Of a stretch of DNA of 60,000 nucleotides, positions 22,814 to 34,398 are shown piece by piece. Origin of the DNA: Symsagittifera roscoffensis (taxonomy: Eukaryota; Xenacoelomorpha; Acoela; Convolutidae); assembly GCF_963678635.1 (NCBI RefSeq), contig NC_087062.1:11516670-11576669 (forward strand). The letters are read 5' to 3'. The notes beneath the pieces were generated by a model. It had not been told where the DNA came from and ran no database searches. It saw nothing but the letters and a program-made list of their open reading frames with translations. The position numbers and the translations under genes were made by a program. Numbering within the stretch: the stretch's first letter is position 1; each line of letters starts with the position of its first letter.

Positions 22814-23080
22814 TCAACATTTTTTGGAAGATTTATTATATGCTTGTTCGTTAAAGGCGAGCAGAGCTATCGCGACACACCCAGCGTTACTTCTTCGCCC
22901 GTGTGCCCTCTGTGGATTATCTTCTTGACTGCTGGACGTAGTTCCACTGGGATCGCAAAACGATTGTCGACCAAGATGCAGTCGACAATCACTGCCATCT
23001 GGTTCCAGAGCGCGTTCGTGTACGGTCCGTCCCATGAGCTTAAAGTCGTTTCTTTTCACCCTTCTTCTGAGTCTGTCCAT
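22814..23080 (-). pseudogene. integrase zinc-binding (H2C2) fragment, frameshifted
   Basis: Two overlapping minus frames together carry the pre-integrase linker and HHCC finger of a Ty3/gypsy-type integrase. The ILVDNRFAIPVELRPAV stretch matches the usual 'dG.l....R.viP..lr..v' lead-in. The histidines are spaced as in IHRGHTG, and a Cys pair follows about 28 residues later in the other frame. The frame change lies near 22875. The finger would bind zinc and help integrase multimerise, but this copy is not functional. Confidence 0.7.
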
Positions 23081-23419
23081 CCACGCGCGTTCTGTTCTAA
23101 GTTCCGCAAGTAGGTTTTGTCAATAAACCTTGATAGATTAGAAAAATCTTCTTCACTCAGCTTTTTGAACACTCAAAAACGATCCTACGAGACAAATGGC
23201 TAATTCATCATGAAAAAATTTTCTGAACGATCTCGGCTTTTTCCTCGATAGTTGTGAGGCTTACTTCGCGAACAATTATTTGGTCTTGCGTGAGAGTCTC
23301 CAAACTGCCAGAGTTAACCTATTTGATATCTCTTTTGTTGACTGTTTAACCTCGAGGTCTTGATTACTACTGAGTGGCTCGCTGTTGACACACCTCCCCG
23401 ATTAGTTACCAGATTTACA

Positions 23420-23600
23420 GCAACCAGTTGCCCGCTACTCATTGCTCTTTGTTGGTTAGGTCCCATTTGACTCTGGATTGTGGTTGCCTCGTTTTGCTTT
23501 CGGAAATATCTCTGTTCTTTCTACTCGCCCTTATTTCTTTCATTATCCTCAGGAGGGTTTCCGTCACCTCTTCCTCTGATACTTCATTCGCATTGCCCAT
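23420..23600 (-). pseudogene. short minus-strand ORF inside the retroelement region
   Basis: An ATG-initiated frame of about 53 codons begins MGNANEVSEEEVTETLLRIM and continues with charged residues to a stop. It resembles the beginning of a Gag-like protein, but it lies between the protease-like and integrase-like traces, where RT would be expected. It could be a piece of another element or a rearranged gag. Confidence 0.3.
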
Positions 23601-25330
23601 CGATTAGTTCCAAAGTGGTTGTACTAAACTCTACTCTCTACTCTCTTTCCTCCATACTTCATGGGGCGCTTGTGACCACCAATTATACGCTTTTTTTTTG
23701 ATAGCTCATTTTCCGTTCTTTTTTTCCTGAGAATTCCTGCCAGCTGAATTCTGAGTTGAAAATTAGTGAAACTGTTTACTTGCATCTTAGACAGGTTGTA
23801 CTGCTGTTTTGATTTTGGCGAAATTTTTTGTTTATTTTTTCTCCCACTAGGTTGATATTGCCTTGCCTTGCTGTGTCTTTAGCTTATATAATCTGATAAA
23901 CGCATTATCTAAAACAAGGACAAAAACATATAACATGTCAGTTTTCTATTCAGTGACTATTTGACTAACACCGTCTAATAGCTCATCCGTCTATCAGTTA
24001 GGTATTTGGTGCTTGTTCTATTGCCTGATTTTTGATTTAGTATCTAAAGCGAGTTTGATTGAATCATCTTTTTTAAGTGTTGTTACAATCTGTTCTGTTA
24101 TTAAAACCGGTGACAAACAGTCTTTGAGCGTTGAGCTGACTATATGGTTTTTGTTTCGACCTATCGCTCGATAAATTAACTAGCTTTCGACTGCTTGCAC
24201 AGAAGCCCATTAAACCTTGGCAATTCCCTTCGGGCTGGTCGTTGCAGGTCGAGATAACCACTTGGCCATGTAGGTCCCGTGGCATTATACAACCAGTCGT
24301 CCGTTCCGTAACCAAAAAGGCTGCTTCTTTCACCTCCAAGCCTGCATGTTTTAAAAGCAAGTCTTTCGAAAGTCTAGTTTAAACTCTCTAAAAAGAGGAC
24401 TGGTTCTTTGATTTAATCAATAAACTAAGTTGACTTTTCAAAATCTCTTCCACGAATAATCTATTGCTTTTGTCCACAGTTTCTTTTATATTGAACACTT
24501 TCTCTGGTGAAACCAATTCGAATGTTAACGTTCCGTGAAGTGTGTTGTTTCTCGTCTTTTAAATTAATAAGTCGCGTACTATCTCATTTTCTAGGGCCCC
24601 TTATTCCAATCTGGCTGCTTGCGCAATTACTGATGCGTGCAACGCTTCTTACGTTTCCTCTTGTTTCTGAAGTTTAAGTGAACAGTTTGTTTCTATCGTA
24701 AGTCACACACTAAACCTTTTCAAAGGACTTTGCGACCAACTCTACCATTTCCATCAGATCTATTTTGATACCTCCACGGGCAAGTTTTTCTGAAATAATC
24801 TCTTCTTGCTCTCAGTTTTAGAGAAAGAATAGTCTTGACACCATTTTTTCTGATCTACATTGTAGTAGATATTATTTCAAACTCTCGGACCTCTGGCCCT
24901 TCGTTCTTCTTCTCTCGAAGGACTTTGTCTCATAATTCTGTTGCTTCAAATGCCCTAGCATTTTTCTATCCTTCGGGGTTTTGGAACTTGGAGGTGGTTC
25001 CTCCAATACTTCCTTCGGGTCATCTAGCAGTAGCTCTGGGTTGACATTTTTCTTACTGTGACTGGCATAAAAAATTCTTCCAACCGGTTTTTAAACTCCT
25101 GCCATGATGGATCTAAATTCGCTGACGTCTAAAAAACCGGTATACCCATGTCGAGGCGATTGTCTTGAGCTAAAAATTCAGCTGACTGCGTCATGTAAAA
25201 ATCACGGGGACTCTCTGATAAGTGAAACCTTTGTAACCAAAAATAATTCAATCAACATCTATTTTTTTCTGCAGTTTTCAATAGCAACGTTTTTATGCGG
25301 CTACTCACGTAAAATTCAGTCGTGAAATCT

Positions 25331-28300
25331 AACCTTTCTATACAATTTAGGGTGACTGCTAGTGCAGTACAATAGAATCGAAAAAGGTATTTTAGATGTT
25401 ACTAACGTTCATTTACTCTTATGTTGACCGTTAAGACATGTTAAATTGTTTTTCAAAAATTTTGGTCGCTAGCTGTTTTTAAACCCTCCATGATAATCGT
25501 AAACTTTTTGCTCAATTGACTTTGTTCAGTTATCTCCCTTGCTACCCATTTATTGTGCTGGTATTTGTTGTTTGGTGAGAAATGTCGCCTTTTAAATTAC
25601 TGTGAATCGTCGCTACCGACGAATTGTCGTCTCAAGGCGTTCTTTGTATTTTTTGGTTTTATTCTGTTTCTATCATTCTGGAGTCTCGTTTGCCTATTCT
25701 GCGTGTTTTGGAATTTAAATGAATAAAAAAACAAACTTATACTTTTTGTCTGCAAACAATAATCGCCTGATCAGGTTTTTTTTGCTTAAAAAATAACCTC
25801 AAGATCATTCATTGTGGCATTTTGGATGTTACATTTTTTTACATTTTTTTCTAAGTGGTATCGAAACTAGCTACTGAAGATTTTGAGCAGCTAGAAAAAA
25901 CTTTGATGCAATTAAAAAATTTTTGTTTTACATTTTTTTTTTCTGTACCAGAATCTGAAAAAAAAATTAGTCCAAAGTAGCTGACCCACAAAAAATCTAA
26001 AGCAACATATTTAGCACAATTTGAACTTTGTTGTGGTTTCTTATTAAAAAAAAGTTTTTATTGAAAATATTGTCACAAGTTGATTGTCCCATGCTAATCG
26101 CTGGTCTATGGTAAATTGAAAACCTGGTTTTGAAAAAATATTTTATAATTTTTTAATTAAGTTTCTGCCGATTTAAAATTGCCTGATTAAGTTTTTGTGC
26201 TAAATTAATAAAGTTTCAAAATGAACCTGATTGCAGCCAGAATCAATGAGTTTCAGCTGAAAAACTAGTTAATTTGTAGAGAAGTTTGATAAAGTTTTGA
26301 GAGATAGTTTTCTCAAAACCTTTCTCATGCGCATTTTCTTACAACATTTTGCTAAAATTTGCAAGTTAACACAATTTATGAATCAATTAGCTTCGCTAAG
26401 TCCAATTTCTGAATGGCATTGTAAAAGTTAGTAATAAATTGCTACTTAAATGTACAAAACAGTTTGAGAATAAAAAAAACAGCCAATCCTAGTAATCCGC
26501 TTCTTTGCTTCTCAAACGAAACAAGCTTCTTTGCTTCTCAAACGAACGTGATAAATTTTTAGTCGTGCATGGACCTTATAAATCGAGTTAGCTACCACAA
26601 TTATTTTTAGAACAATTTTGTAGTGCGGGATAGTTTGCCTCTCCACGCGTGAGAATTATGCAATGAGCAGTTTTGACAGACTCATGAAAGGTTACTATAG
26701 CGGTGTGCAGTCCCGGCTGGGCACATGCAGATCAAGAGATTGGTCCCGCGAAGCATCAGAGTTTTGTAAAATTGGTCTGAATATACAAAACCACCCGAAC
26801 ATATATTTTCTATACACTCCTCACTTTCATCGGTTCTTTTCCAGTTCCCCCTTTCAAATTCAACTTTGAAACGCTTATTTAACATTTTCATAATGAATTT
26901 TGGCATGGTGAAGGAACTGACAACCATGAACAGATTCGTTCTTCATATTTCACATCGTAGCATCCCGCATAGCCGTAATAACACGTAAGACAAAACTAGA
27001 AATCGAGTTTTTGAAAGGTGAGTGGAAAGTGGAAAAGACCCTTTTCGACGAAAGTCGGGCCAAAAATAACAGAAAAGAAATCCACAGCAGAAATTTGTAA
27101 ATGAAACAACAGTAGTAGTTTGAAGATTTTCGAAAAAATTGTCTGGGACAAAATCTACCTGAAAATACTCTTGGTTTCTTGTCAGCAAGCGAAAATGTCT
27201 CAAGAAAAAAATCAATCCATATTGATTTCCTCTCTCTAGTAATTTTATTGAGACTCATTGTAACTGCTTTTCTTTCGTGGTTGATGGAGTTTGCATTAAA
27301 AATTTTACAGAAAACTCATGCGCATGTACAGTCACGGGACAGGGAGAACTTTGAATTTACAAATGGTTTTTGTCGTTTTCTCTGGAAAACTAGTCGGTAT
27401 TCATGGCGGGAATTTTGAAATTTGGCGATTAATTAAAACCATATCAATCATAATCAACATCATCTTAAAAAATATTATCATGATAATACTCATAAAAATT
27501 GTCATAATATTAATGGTAATAAATTATTTCTAATCTAGTCAAGAGTACAAAACTGATGAATTGATTACATCGACTAGTATAATGACTAGATTAGGAAGAC
27601 GCTACTAGATCTGGTGGTAAATGGGCTGGTTGAACCGATTTTAAAAGAATTTAGACGGATCAAAAATTTAAAAAAATGTTGTTTGCAATGCATTGTCCAT
27701 TAAACCGAAACTCGTTAGAGAGGTGGCTAGGGTTCCGGAAACTTTCCGTAAAAATTATGAAAAAAATAAATAAAAAGTTCTACTTGCAAAAGAAAAACTA
27801 ACCCATATTTCAGTAATTTAGGAAATAAATTTATGAGTTAGTAGAAATTTTTTTAAACAAAAAAATGTTACATGTTTTCGTTCTGCCAAAGTTTTTGTCA
27901 AAGCCCGTGACACATCTCTGACGAGCTTTGATTGAATGGTCAAACAACGCCCTGAAATTATCAGGGTTCTAGTTTTAATCCGGTTTGATCCTTGGAGATC
28001 CTAGAATCATAGGCAGAGAAAACGCCAAAAGCTTGATATGAAAACTTTCGGTTATTTCATCTGTTGAAAACTGACTGATGCAAATCATTGTCCCGTGACT
28101 GCATACTTGACACGTTTTGTAAAAAATGTCTTCGTCAAATCACTGGATCATATCAATTGTATTTTTGATCTGCCTTAATGTCCTGAGTTTTATGTTTGGT
28201 TTTTCCATATGGCACCATAGTTAATGGAAAGGAATATCATTTAGCTCCAACACACAATGCAGACCAGATCTATATATTACACGTTAAGCTATTTTACAAT

Positions 28301-28432
28301 ATGTAGTTTCCGTTTTTCCTTAGTTTGTACTTTTTATTGAAGTTTTTACACAAAACTAGCAATGCTATGGATTGAGTATTTGATCTCAGTTTTTGAAAAT
28401 TTGGATTCTTAGATTTGATTGTCTGAAACGTT
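25331..28432. other. AT-rich intergenic sequence, no gene recognised
   Basis: Long AT-rich stretch with scattered frames under 105 codons and no recognisable domain. A short tandem duplication (CTTCTTTGCTTCTCAAACGAA) occurs at about 26499-26546. A 13-bp CAGTCACGGGACA at about 27329 recurs inverted at about 28090. Confidence 0.5.
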
Positions 28433-28495
28433 TAAGTGATCGAAATTACGTCAGGAAGAGATCAATTCGGATGCAGATATATTCATAGCAAAAGA

Positions 28496-28915
28496 ATGGT
28501 GAAAGATCACGCCAAAGAGCCTTCTCTTCAAGATTGCTGTGCCAATTTCAGCCCACTTTCAGATTTAATCGACTTTCTGAACTTGCTGGCTATTTTCTTC
28601 TTAGCGATCGGACTTGTCTTCACACTCTCCGCCAGTTTTGTCTCACGACAGCAGCCAAACCTACTGAGTTATCCGAGTGCGCGAACAGCCGAAAAAGCGC
28701 AAGAGGAGTACGCCAGGAGAATTGAGATTTTAGACTTGGTTCTGCTAACTGCGATGTTCTTCGTAGCGGCAGGTGGAGTCATGACTACTTTTTTAATGGT
28801 TCATGGCTGGTTGAAACATGAAGATTCTCTTGACTGCAGAAGTGATTTGAGGATGCACGAGCCAGAGATAGAACTGAAAGCGGCGGAGTCACAGTCTTAC
28901 GGGACAATCCGGTAG
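28496..28915 (+). CDS. small two-transmembrane protein, family unknown
   Basis: A 139-codon intronless frame. The chosen ATG (28496) has A at -3 and G at +4. The frame is open back to a TAA at 28433-28435, with no other ATG. Residues about 23-46 (LIDFLNLLAIFFLAIGLVFT) and 78-102 (ILDLVLLTAMFFVAAGGVMT) are strong membrane helices. Between them is a ~30-residue charged loop (SARTAEKAQEEYARR). The acidic C-terminal tail ends SQSYGTIR, containing YGTI, which fits a tyrosine sorting motif. A two-helix hairpin with both ends cytosolic is likely. AATAAA lies at 29003-29008, about 90 bp after the stop. An upstream exon is possible if the frame is entered by splicing. I do not recognise the family. 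Confidence 0.6.
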   Translation: MVKDHAKEPSLQDCCANFSPLSDLIDFLNLLAIFFLAIGLVFTLSASFVSRQQPNLLSYPSARTAEKAQEEYARRIEILDLVLLTAMFFVAAGGVMTTFLMVHGWLKHEDSLDCRSDLRMHEPEIELKAAESQSYGTIR

Positions 28916-29002
28916 CTTCCGAATTACTCACTCTGCTCGTGTTAACTATTCCCCTCTTTATGATGTCTGCGTGTTGAAGAGTTTCCACCCCTAAATTGAA
29001 TT

Positions 29003-29008
29003 AATAAA
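29003..29008 (+). terminator. polyadenylation signal AATAAA
   Basis: AATAAA about 88 bp after the stop codon of the two-TM protein, a normal distance for 3' end formation. Confidence 0.5.
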
Positions 29009-29389
29009 AGCGGTTAAGCACAATCGAATTTTGCACCTTGAAACGAGTTTCCCACTGTTGCAAAAGGGATGGGGAAGGGGCGGTAGTTAACAAGATCCGC
29101 TGACTTAACTTGATAGTCGTTAATATCAAATTGCCGCAAATTTTATTGACACCCAAAACATTAGACTTTGCAGAGAAATTATATTTTATTTTGTGTAAAT
29201 ATTGAAATTTGTTAAACTATTTATCAGATTTATTGGTTTTAGAAAATTATAGCCTTAAAATATCAATAAAATAATACAAAACAAAGAAACATCTCGAGGA
29301 CAATAAACTCAATCAGTCAAAGTTCTAGTCTCAGACATAGTAATCAAGTATACTAAAAAATACCATAAAACGTCTTTTATCTTCTTGCC

Positions 29390-29900
29390 CGGGTCGAGGT
29401 ACTCGATTTATGTTCCGAGTTTCTCGACCAAAAATCGGTATGTTTCGACCGTCTCGACCACATTTCGGTATGTTTCGACTTTCTCGACCAACTTTTGGTA
29501 TGCTTCGACTTTCTCGACCAAAATTCGATATGTTGCGACTTTCTTGACTGTCTACGTTGATTACAGTTCACGTTGATTTTGGTATTTTTTTGCTACAGTC
29601 CATTTGTGGAAACGGTACCAAAATTTTCAAAAATCAGCTCGAACAAGGTTTTGACGAATGTTTAGACTGTGTCGACCTATGTTTTGGCTGTGCTGAACGG
29701 ACCTACATTTCAACTGTGCTCGACCTATCTTTTGACAGTACTCGACGTATGCTTCGACTTATTCGATCGACAGTGTGTTTCGACTATGCTCGAATTATGT
29801 TTCGACTGTAGTCGACCTATATTTGGACTGTGCTGGATCTATGTTTTGACTTTTTTGATCAAAAATGGGCGTTTCGAATGTGTTTGACATACGTTTCAAA
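29390..29900 (+). repeat. minisatellite, TATGTTTCGACT.TCTCGACCAA type
   Basis: About 20 imperfect ~24-bp copies. They alternate between a CTCGACCAAAATTCGGTATG form (29400-29545) and a GTGCTCGACCTATGTTTTGACT form (29650-29860). The family is the same as at 20400-20645 and 30791-31420. Confidence 0.85.
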
Positions 29901-30343
29901 TATATCAACTGTCAAGCAACATGAGTAAACTGAGAAAAAGTTATGTTTCCTTTTCAGTTGATTTTTTTTTTGAGGATTTTTGATTTGAAAAAACAATAAA
30001 ACCAAGAGCAAAAGCAAAAAACATCCCATCGAAAACGATTTTTTTTTCTAGTTGAATCTTTTTTATTAATCCGACCTGAAACAGTTGATGTGAAAACTGA
30101 TTTTTGAGGAATTTTTGGTAAAACTTACTTCTTTTTGACGCGGGAATCCTTGTATTTCCAAATTTTAGAAGATTCCCTATAACATTTTTAGAATGCAGCA
30201 AGCAAATTTTCTCAATTCACTGTTGTGGGTTGCATTTTTTTGGCGGAGGTCTTTTCTGAGCAGATTTTTTTGCTCATTTTCCATTATAAATTTCATGAAA
30301 TTTTTGAAATTAAACAAAATTATGAAAAAAAAATCTAGGTTCT
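29901..30343. other. AT-rich sequence interrupting the minisatellite
   Basis: Unrelated AT-rich sequence separates the two minisatellite blocks and has no gene. Confidence 0.4.
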
Positions 30344-30351
30344 GCTCGACC

Positions 30352-30790
30352 CAGGGGCGGATCTAGGATTTTCTCGAGGGGGGGGGGCGGATTTTCAAAA
30401 AAAAATCGAAAATTTTGGCGACCTTTTTTTTTAGGTCGACCAAATTGATTTTTCGAGCTCTCCCAAAGCACTGTTTTTCCCCTATTTTGGCAAAGTTTTC
30501 TGCGCCGCAGGCAAATTTTTGAAAAAACAGTCAAAAAAGCCGTTTTTGGGCACTTTTTGAAAAATTTTGACAAAAAAATCGCGTTTTTTTTTGGCGCGCG
30601 CTCCCCCTCAAAGTTAGTATAAATTGGCGCCAAAGGCGCCTTTAGAAAAATTTAAGGGTCGCTCGGCCAAAAGTGGATTTCTGAAAAAGTATCAAAGGGG
30701 GGACCCTTTGGGTCAGCAGGGGGTCGAATCCCTGAGGGGGGAGAAAACGTCCGCCCCCCCCCCGCCCCTCCCCCCCTAAATCCGCCCCTG
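30352..30790. mobile_element. hAT-type MITE, 439 bp, with terminal repeats and 8-bp target duplication
   Basis: The left end CAGGGGCGGATCTAGG and the right end CCTAAATCCGCCCCTG are inverted repeats with one mismatch. The 8 bases GCTCGACC flank both sides (30344-30351 and 30791-30798). The interior carries the AGGTCGAC hairpin, CTGCGCCGCAGGCAAA, GGCGCGCGCTCC and a GGACCCTTTGGGTC palindrome, shared with the other copies. It encodes no protein, so it would depend on a hAT transposase elsewhere. Caveat: CTCGACC also belongs to the surrounding minisatellite. Confidence 0.88.
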
Positions 30791-31435
30791 GCTCGACCTA
30801 TGTTTTGACTGTGCTCGATCTATTTTTTTGTTTTTTCGACCACAATCAGGTATGTTTCGACTGTGCTCGACCAATGTTTTTTTATCTTTTTTTTCGAATT
30901 TTCCGAATTTCTCGACCAAAATTGGGAATGTTTCGACTCTTTCGACCGAAATCGGGTATGCTTGGAATTTGTGCTCGACTTAAAGTTGCTTCTCGACCGC
31001 TGAGTTTCAGTCGCAAAAAGGAACTTGCTCGACTTTCAAAGGGTGCCGGGTGGGATCAGAAAACCAAACTTTTTTTCTATCGTTTGTTCACCTCACCAAG
31101 ATGGACAACCCAGTGCACATTTTTCATTGTTTTATGCAGCAGTAAAGATCGCGATAACTTGAATCATAGTATTTCTTGAATCAACTAGCTTGCTTACCGG
31201 ATTGGGCTTTGCAACTTATTTTCGACCAACTCGACCAAAAGTTGGTATATTACGACCGTCTTGACCCAGGCTCGATATGTTTCGACCGACTCGACCCAAG
31301 CTGTCTCTGTTTCGTCTATCTTCGACCGACGAAGAACATTTCGACCAAATTCCACTGAGGTCAAATTTTTTCGACCGATTTCGGCTGAGGAGTTTATTCG
31401 ACTGAGAGTTGTTTCGACCGAGAAAAAAAATTTTT
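30791..31435 (+). repeat. minisatellite continuation (TTCGACC/CTCGACC units)
   Basis: Imperfect ~22-24-bp copies at about 30791-31000 and 31220-31430, with a non-repeat stretch between. It belongs to the same family as 29390-29900, which was evidently split by the MITE and other sequence. Confidence 0.75.
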
Positions 31436-33250
31436 GACTGTGTTCCGCCCAGAAAAAATCCTGTTTTTTTTTGATAAAAAATTCTTTTCTTGTCGTAAAT
31501 TATAGTAAGGATGCCAACAGAAAAATTGCAAATGTGAGCTCATCAACCAATTCAAATTGAAAGGAACTGATTTCAAACTAGATTGGTTGCTGAGCTTACA
31601 CTTGCAATTTTTTTAAAATCTTCCCACTTTCGATTAAATGAAGAATATATATGCTAGGGCATCAATCCATGAATCTTCATGGGCCAGGGCGCGGACACCA
31701 CTATATAAACCTGACCAAATGGGCACTCTCAAACAATAATATGATAACTGCTCGTTTTAATCTTTGAGGCTAAAAATTTAACGCGAATTATTCATGCTTG
31801 GCGATTTTTCCTGCATTCCAGAACTACAAAGAATTGAATTGAGGAATTGAATTTTTATTATCACTTGAATCCCATATTTTGTTGATATTTTATTGTTAAA
31901 GGATAGTAGGATCTTTTAGAGCTTGGCCCTGATATGAACAGTCTTGTTGAGATCAGCGCATATCTTTTGTGGCAATTGGTGCTCAAAATGGTTTCTGATT
32001 GACGCAAGCTAAATATTCTTAGTGATTTTCAAAAATAGAGAAAATTTTCGAAAAAAGCAACAACAGAAACCACGCGTCCTTGAATATTCTGAATACTTTT
32101 TTGAAAAAGCGACACATGCCCAGCAATTTTGCTAATTTAGTTAAAATTGGAAGATTCTTTGAAATTTGTTGAAAGAAAATCATCGAAAACTTGATAAAAT
32201 GGTATCACGAATCATCAATAATGGTGAAACTTGGTGAAAAAAGGCTTATAACACAATTGGAAAAAAAACACAACGAATGAAAACAAAAGTTTCCCTTTAT
32301 TTGAAGATTGAACACATTACTTAAGAAAAATTTTAACGGTTTAAAGATTTTGCAATGAAACCTTAATTTTTATGCCAAGTTTTCGAAGAAATGAAATATG
32401 AAGATTTTAAACAATTTAAAAAGATTTTTTTTTAAATCTGGGCTGAAAGCGCTTATAAATAGTATTTTACGATATATAATTTTTTTGACTCAACAAAAAT
32501 ACTTGCTATAAAACTCAACATCTTGACCAAGAGTTTTTGAATAATCACCTGTCTATTTTTGCAATTTTTTTTCATCTTAATGTAAATTTTCCCTGCAGCT
32601 ATCACACGATGTTTTACATTTTTACATGTAGTTTTTGAAATTCTGCAATCAACAAAAAACGGACTTCAAAAAACAGCCCATGTTTCGTCTGGATCTACAG
32701 GGTGTTTTGAATAAATTGATATTTTATAAAAACTTATCATTTCTCATCTGTTGATCCGTTTCACTTCACATTGGAAGAGAATGTGCAAAGATGACGAAAA
32801 TTGGATTGGAAATAAAAATTGCGTTGTTTTGATCAACGTGATAAAAGTACCCTCATTTTTCCAATTGTTTCAAGTTTTAAAGCTATAAACAGTTCGTTAA
32901 AAATTTGACTTTTTACCTAGTCATTTCTTGCGGATTTTTTTTTATTAACCAAAGTTAGAGTTGTTTTTAGCTCAAATTTAAAAAATAATTTGGGGTCTTA
33001 AAAGTTGCCAAAATGGCCAATTTGGGACAATTGATGCGTGATATATTTTGCGCTGTTAACAGCGATTTAACCAATCTTAAAACTTGATCGTAATTGTTGA
33101 AGCAAGCTATTTGTCATAACTGCTAGCTTACAAGAATCTAAATCAATGACTTTGTCTTTCATATGGCGTGTGGGGTGTTGATAAGAAATCTCAAAAATTT
33201 TGAAAAAAAAAATTTTCATATATTTTTTGAAAAATCATCATTTTATTTTT
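31436..33250. other. AT-rich intergenic sequence
   Basis: No gene, RNA gene or clear repeat was seen. Only short frames occur. Confidence 0.5.
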
Positions 33251-34398
33251 GACAAGCACTGCTCCTAAAAATGCAATCGGAACCTTCAGGGCTTCGCACT
33301 GAAACAAGCAACTTTGTTCGCAATTTATCAAAGCCCAACTATCAAACCCCATAACTTAAAACGAATTTTAAAGCCCGGATCATAACTTCTTCAATTTTTG
33401 GCTGCGCTGTCATTTGGAGGGAAATTGTACATCGTATTAGCCCACGAAGTGTTCAGGAAATCATTCAAACATTGAAAGATGCTAGCAGTACAATAAGGGC
33501 CTAGACTTGTAAAGATTCATTGAAAAAAGTGAAGAAAATATTAAAAATCTGTGTGGCGCAAAATGGGCGGACATTTTCGATAATTTTTATATACAATTTC
33601 TGCAGGTTGATAAAATTCCCTCAGTTGTCTTCCATATGCAAAAATTGTGTTTTTATTTTCTCACAAAAAAACTATAGCGTTTCAAGAAAACAATAAAAAA
33701 TTTGAAAAACCTTGTAGTTAACAACATCTACTTTAGGTAATTTAACGGAAGGATTGTATCTTGGCTAGCTGGGAGTTTCAACCAATCAAAATTGTCGAGC
33801 ATTTACTTGGTATAGTTAGAGGTGAAATTGCGAACTTAAATCATTTATTCAGTATTTATTGCCAAAAGCCTTGAAATTGGAAAATTTGTTGTGCTAATTT
33901 CAAATCTCAAACAAGTTTCTGCTTTTATCAAAATGAAGCCCTTGAGGTTCCAACTACCCTTAAATTTGAATGAAAGAGTTTTTGCTTAAGAATTTGCGAG
34001 AGCTTTAGTTTCTTCCTCATCTTTTATTTGACATCGTATTTTTACACTCCTTCCTAACCCATACGCGCGGTAGACTTTCTTGAAATTTACTTTTTTGCCT
34101 CTGTTAAACTAATTCAAAATTACCGCAGCTTGCCTCAATCTATTTTGGAAAAATTACGCCTGTAAATCGGAATACAGTCTTTTTACAGTTAAAAAATTTG
34201 TTAGGGAGCATCCCGAAGGATTTTCTCAAAATATTTTAATAGTGCAGTAGTACATCAAAAGCAAAGTAATAAATTGGCTCATATAGCGTGGAGGTGAGGA
34301 CCACACTAGGGACGGCAAATGTTATTGGTTTGATTCTGGCCAGAGGAAGAATTTTTTTAATGTGAGGAAATCAATTATCGGACTATCTTTTGTTTTTT
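33251..34398 (+). repeat. 1.15-kb tandem repeat, copy 1
   Basis: It begins GACAAGCACTGCTCC and runs through landmarks TTATCAAAGCCCAACTATCA, TACATCGTATTAGCC, GTTAACAACATCTAC and CATACGCGCGG. All recur in order 1148 bp later. The copies have diverged by substitutions and small indels. No conserved open frame spans it. Confidence 0.88.

Larger units (their letters stand above)
21230..25330 (-). mobile_element. decayed Ty3/gypsy-like retroelement (gag, protease and integrase traces)
   Basis: Read right to left on the minus strand. Gag-like fragments lie at about 25.1-24.6 kb (SWQEFKNRLEEFF; GGIKIDLMEMVELVAKSFEK), with a possible protease tail at 24360-24073. The integrase zinc-binding region at about 23080-22800 reads VDCILVDNRFAIPVELRPAV then IIHRGHTGEE, with frameshifted C..C ligands (KKC, SC). 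Integrase core relics follow (TVKYLRTYIDSH near 22580; VEQRIQIIKQTLGVM at 22373-22414, where the catalytic Glu is expected). Basic C-terminal frames lie at 22076-21663 and 21433-21230. Several frameshifts and stops show it is dead. I could not find a reverse transcriptase: only about 1 kb separates protease and integrase, so it is deleted or beyond recognition. LTRs were not identified. Confidence 0.65.

Noticed and set aside
26663-27418. Overlapping ORFs of 60-102 codons on both strands
   Set aside because: No domain, no splice-consistent partners, low-complexity composition.
29377-29811. ORFs such as YVSTFSTKFRYVSTF on both strands
   Set aside because: Translation of the ~24-bp minisatellite, which has a length divisible by three in many copies.
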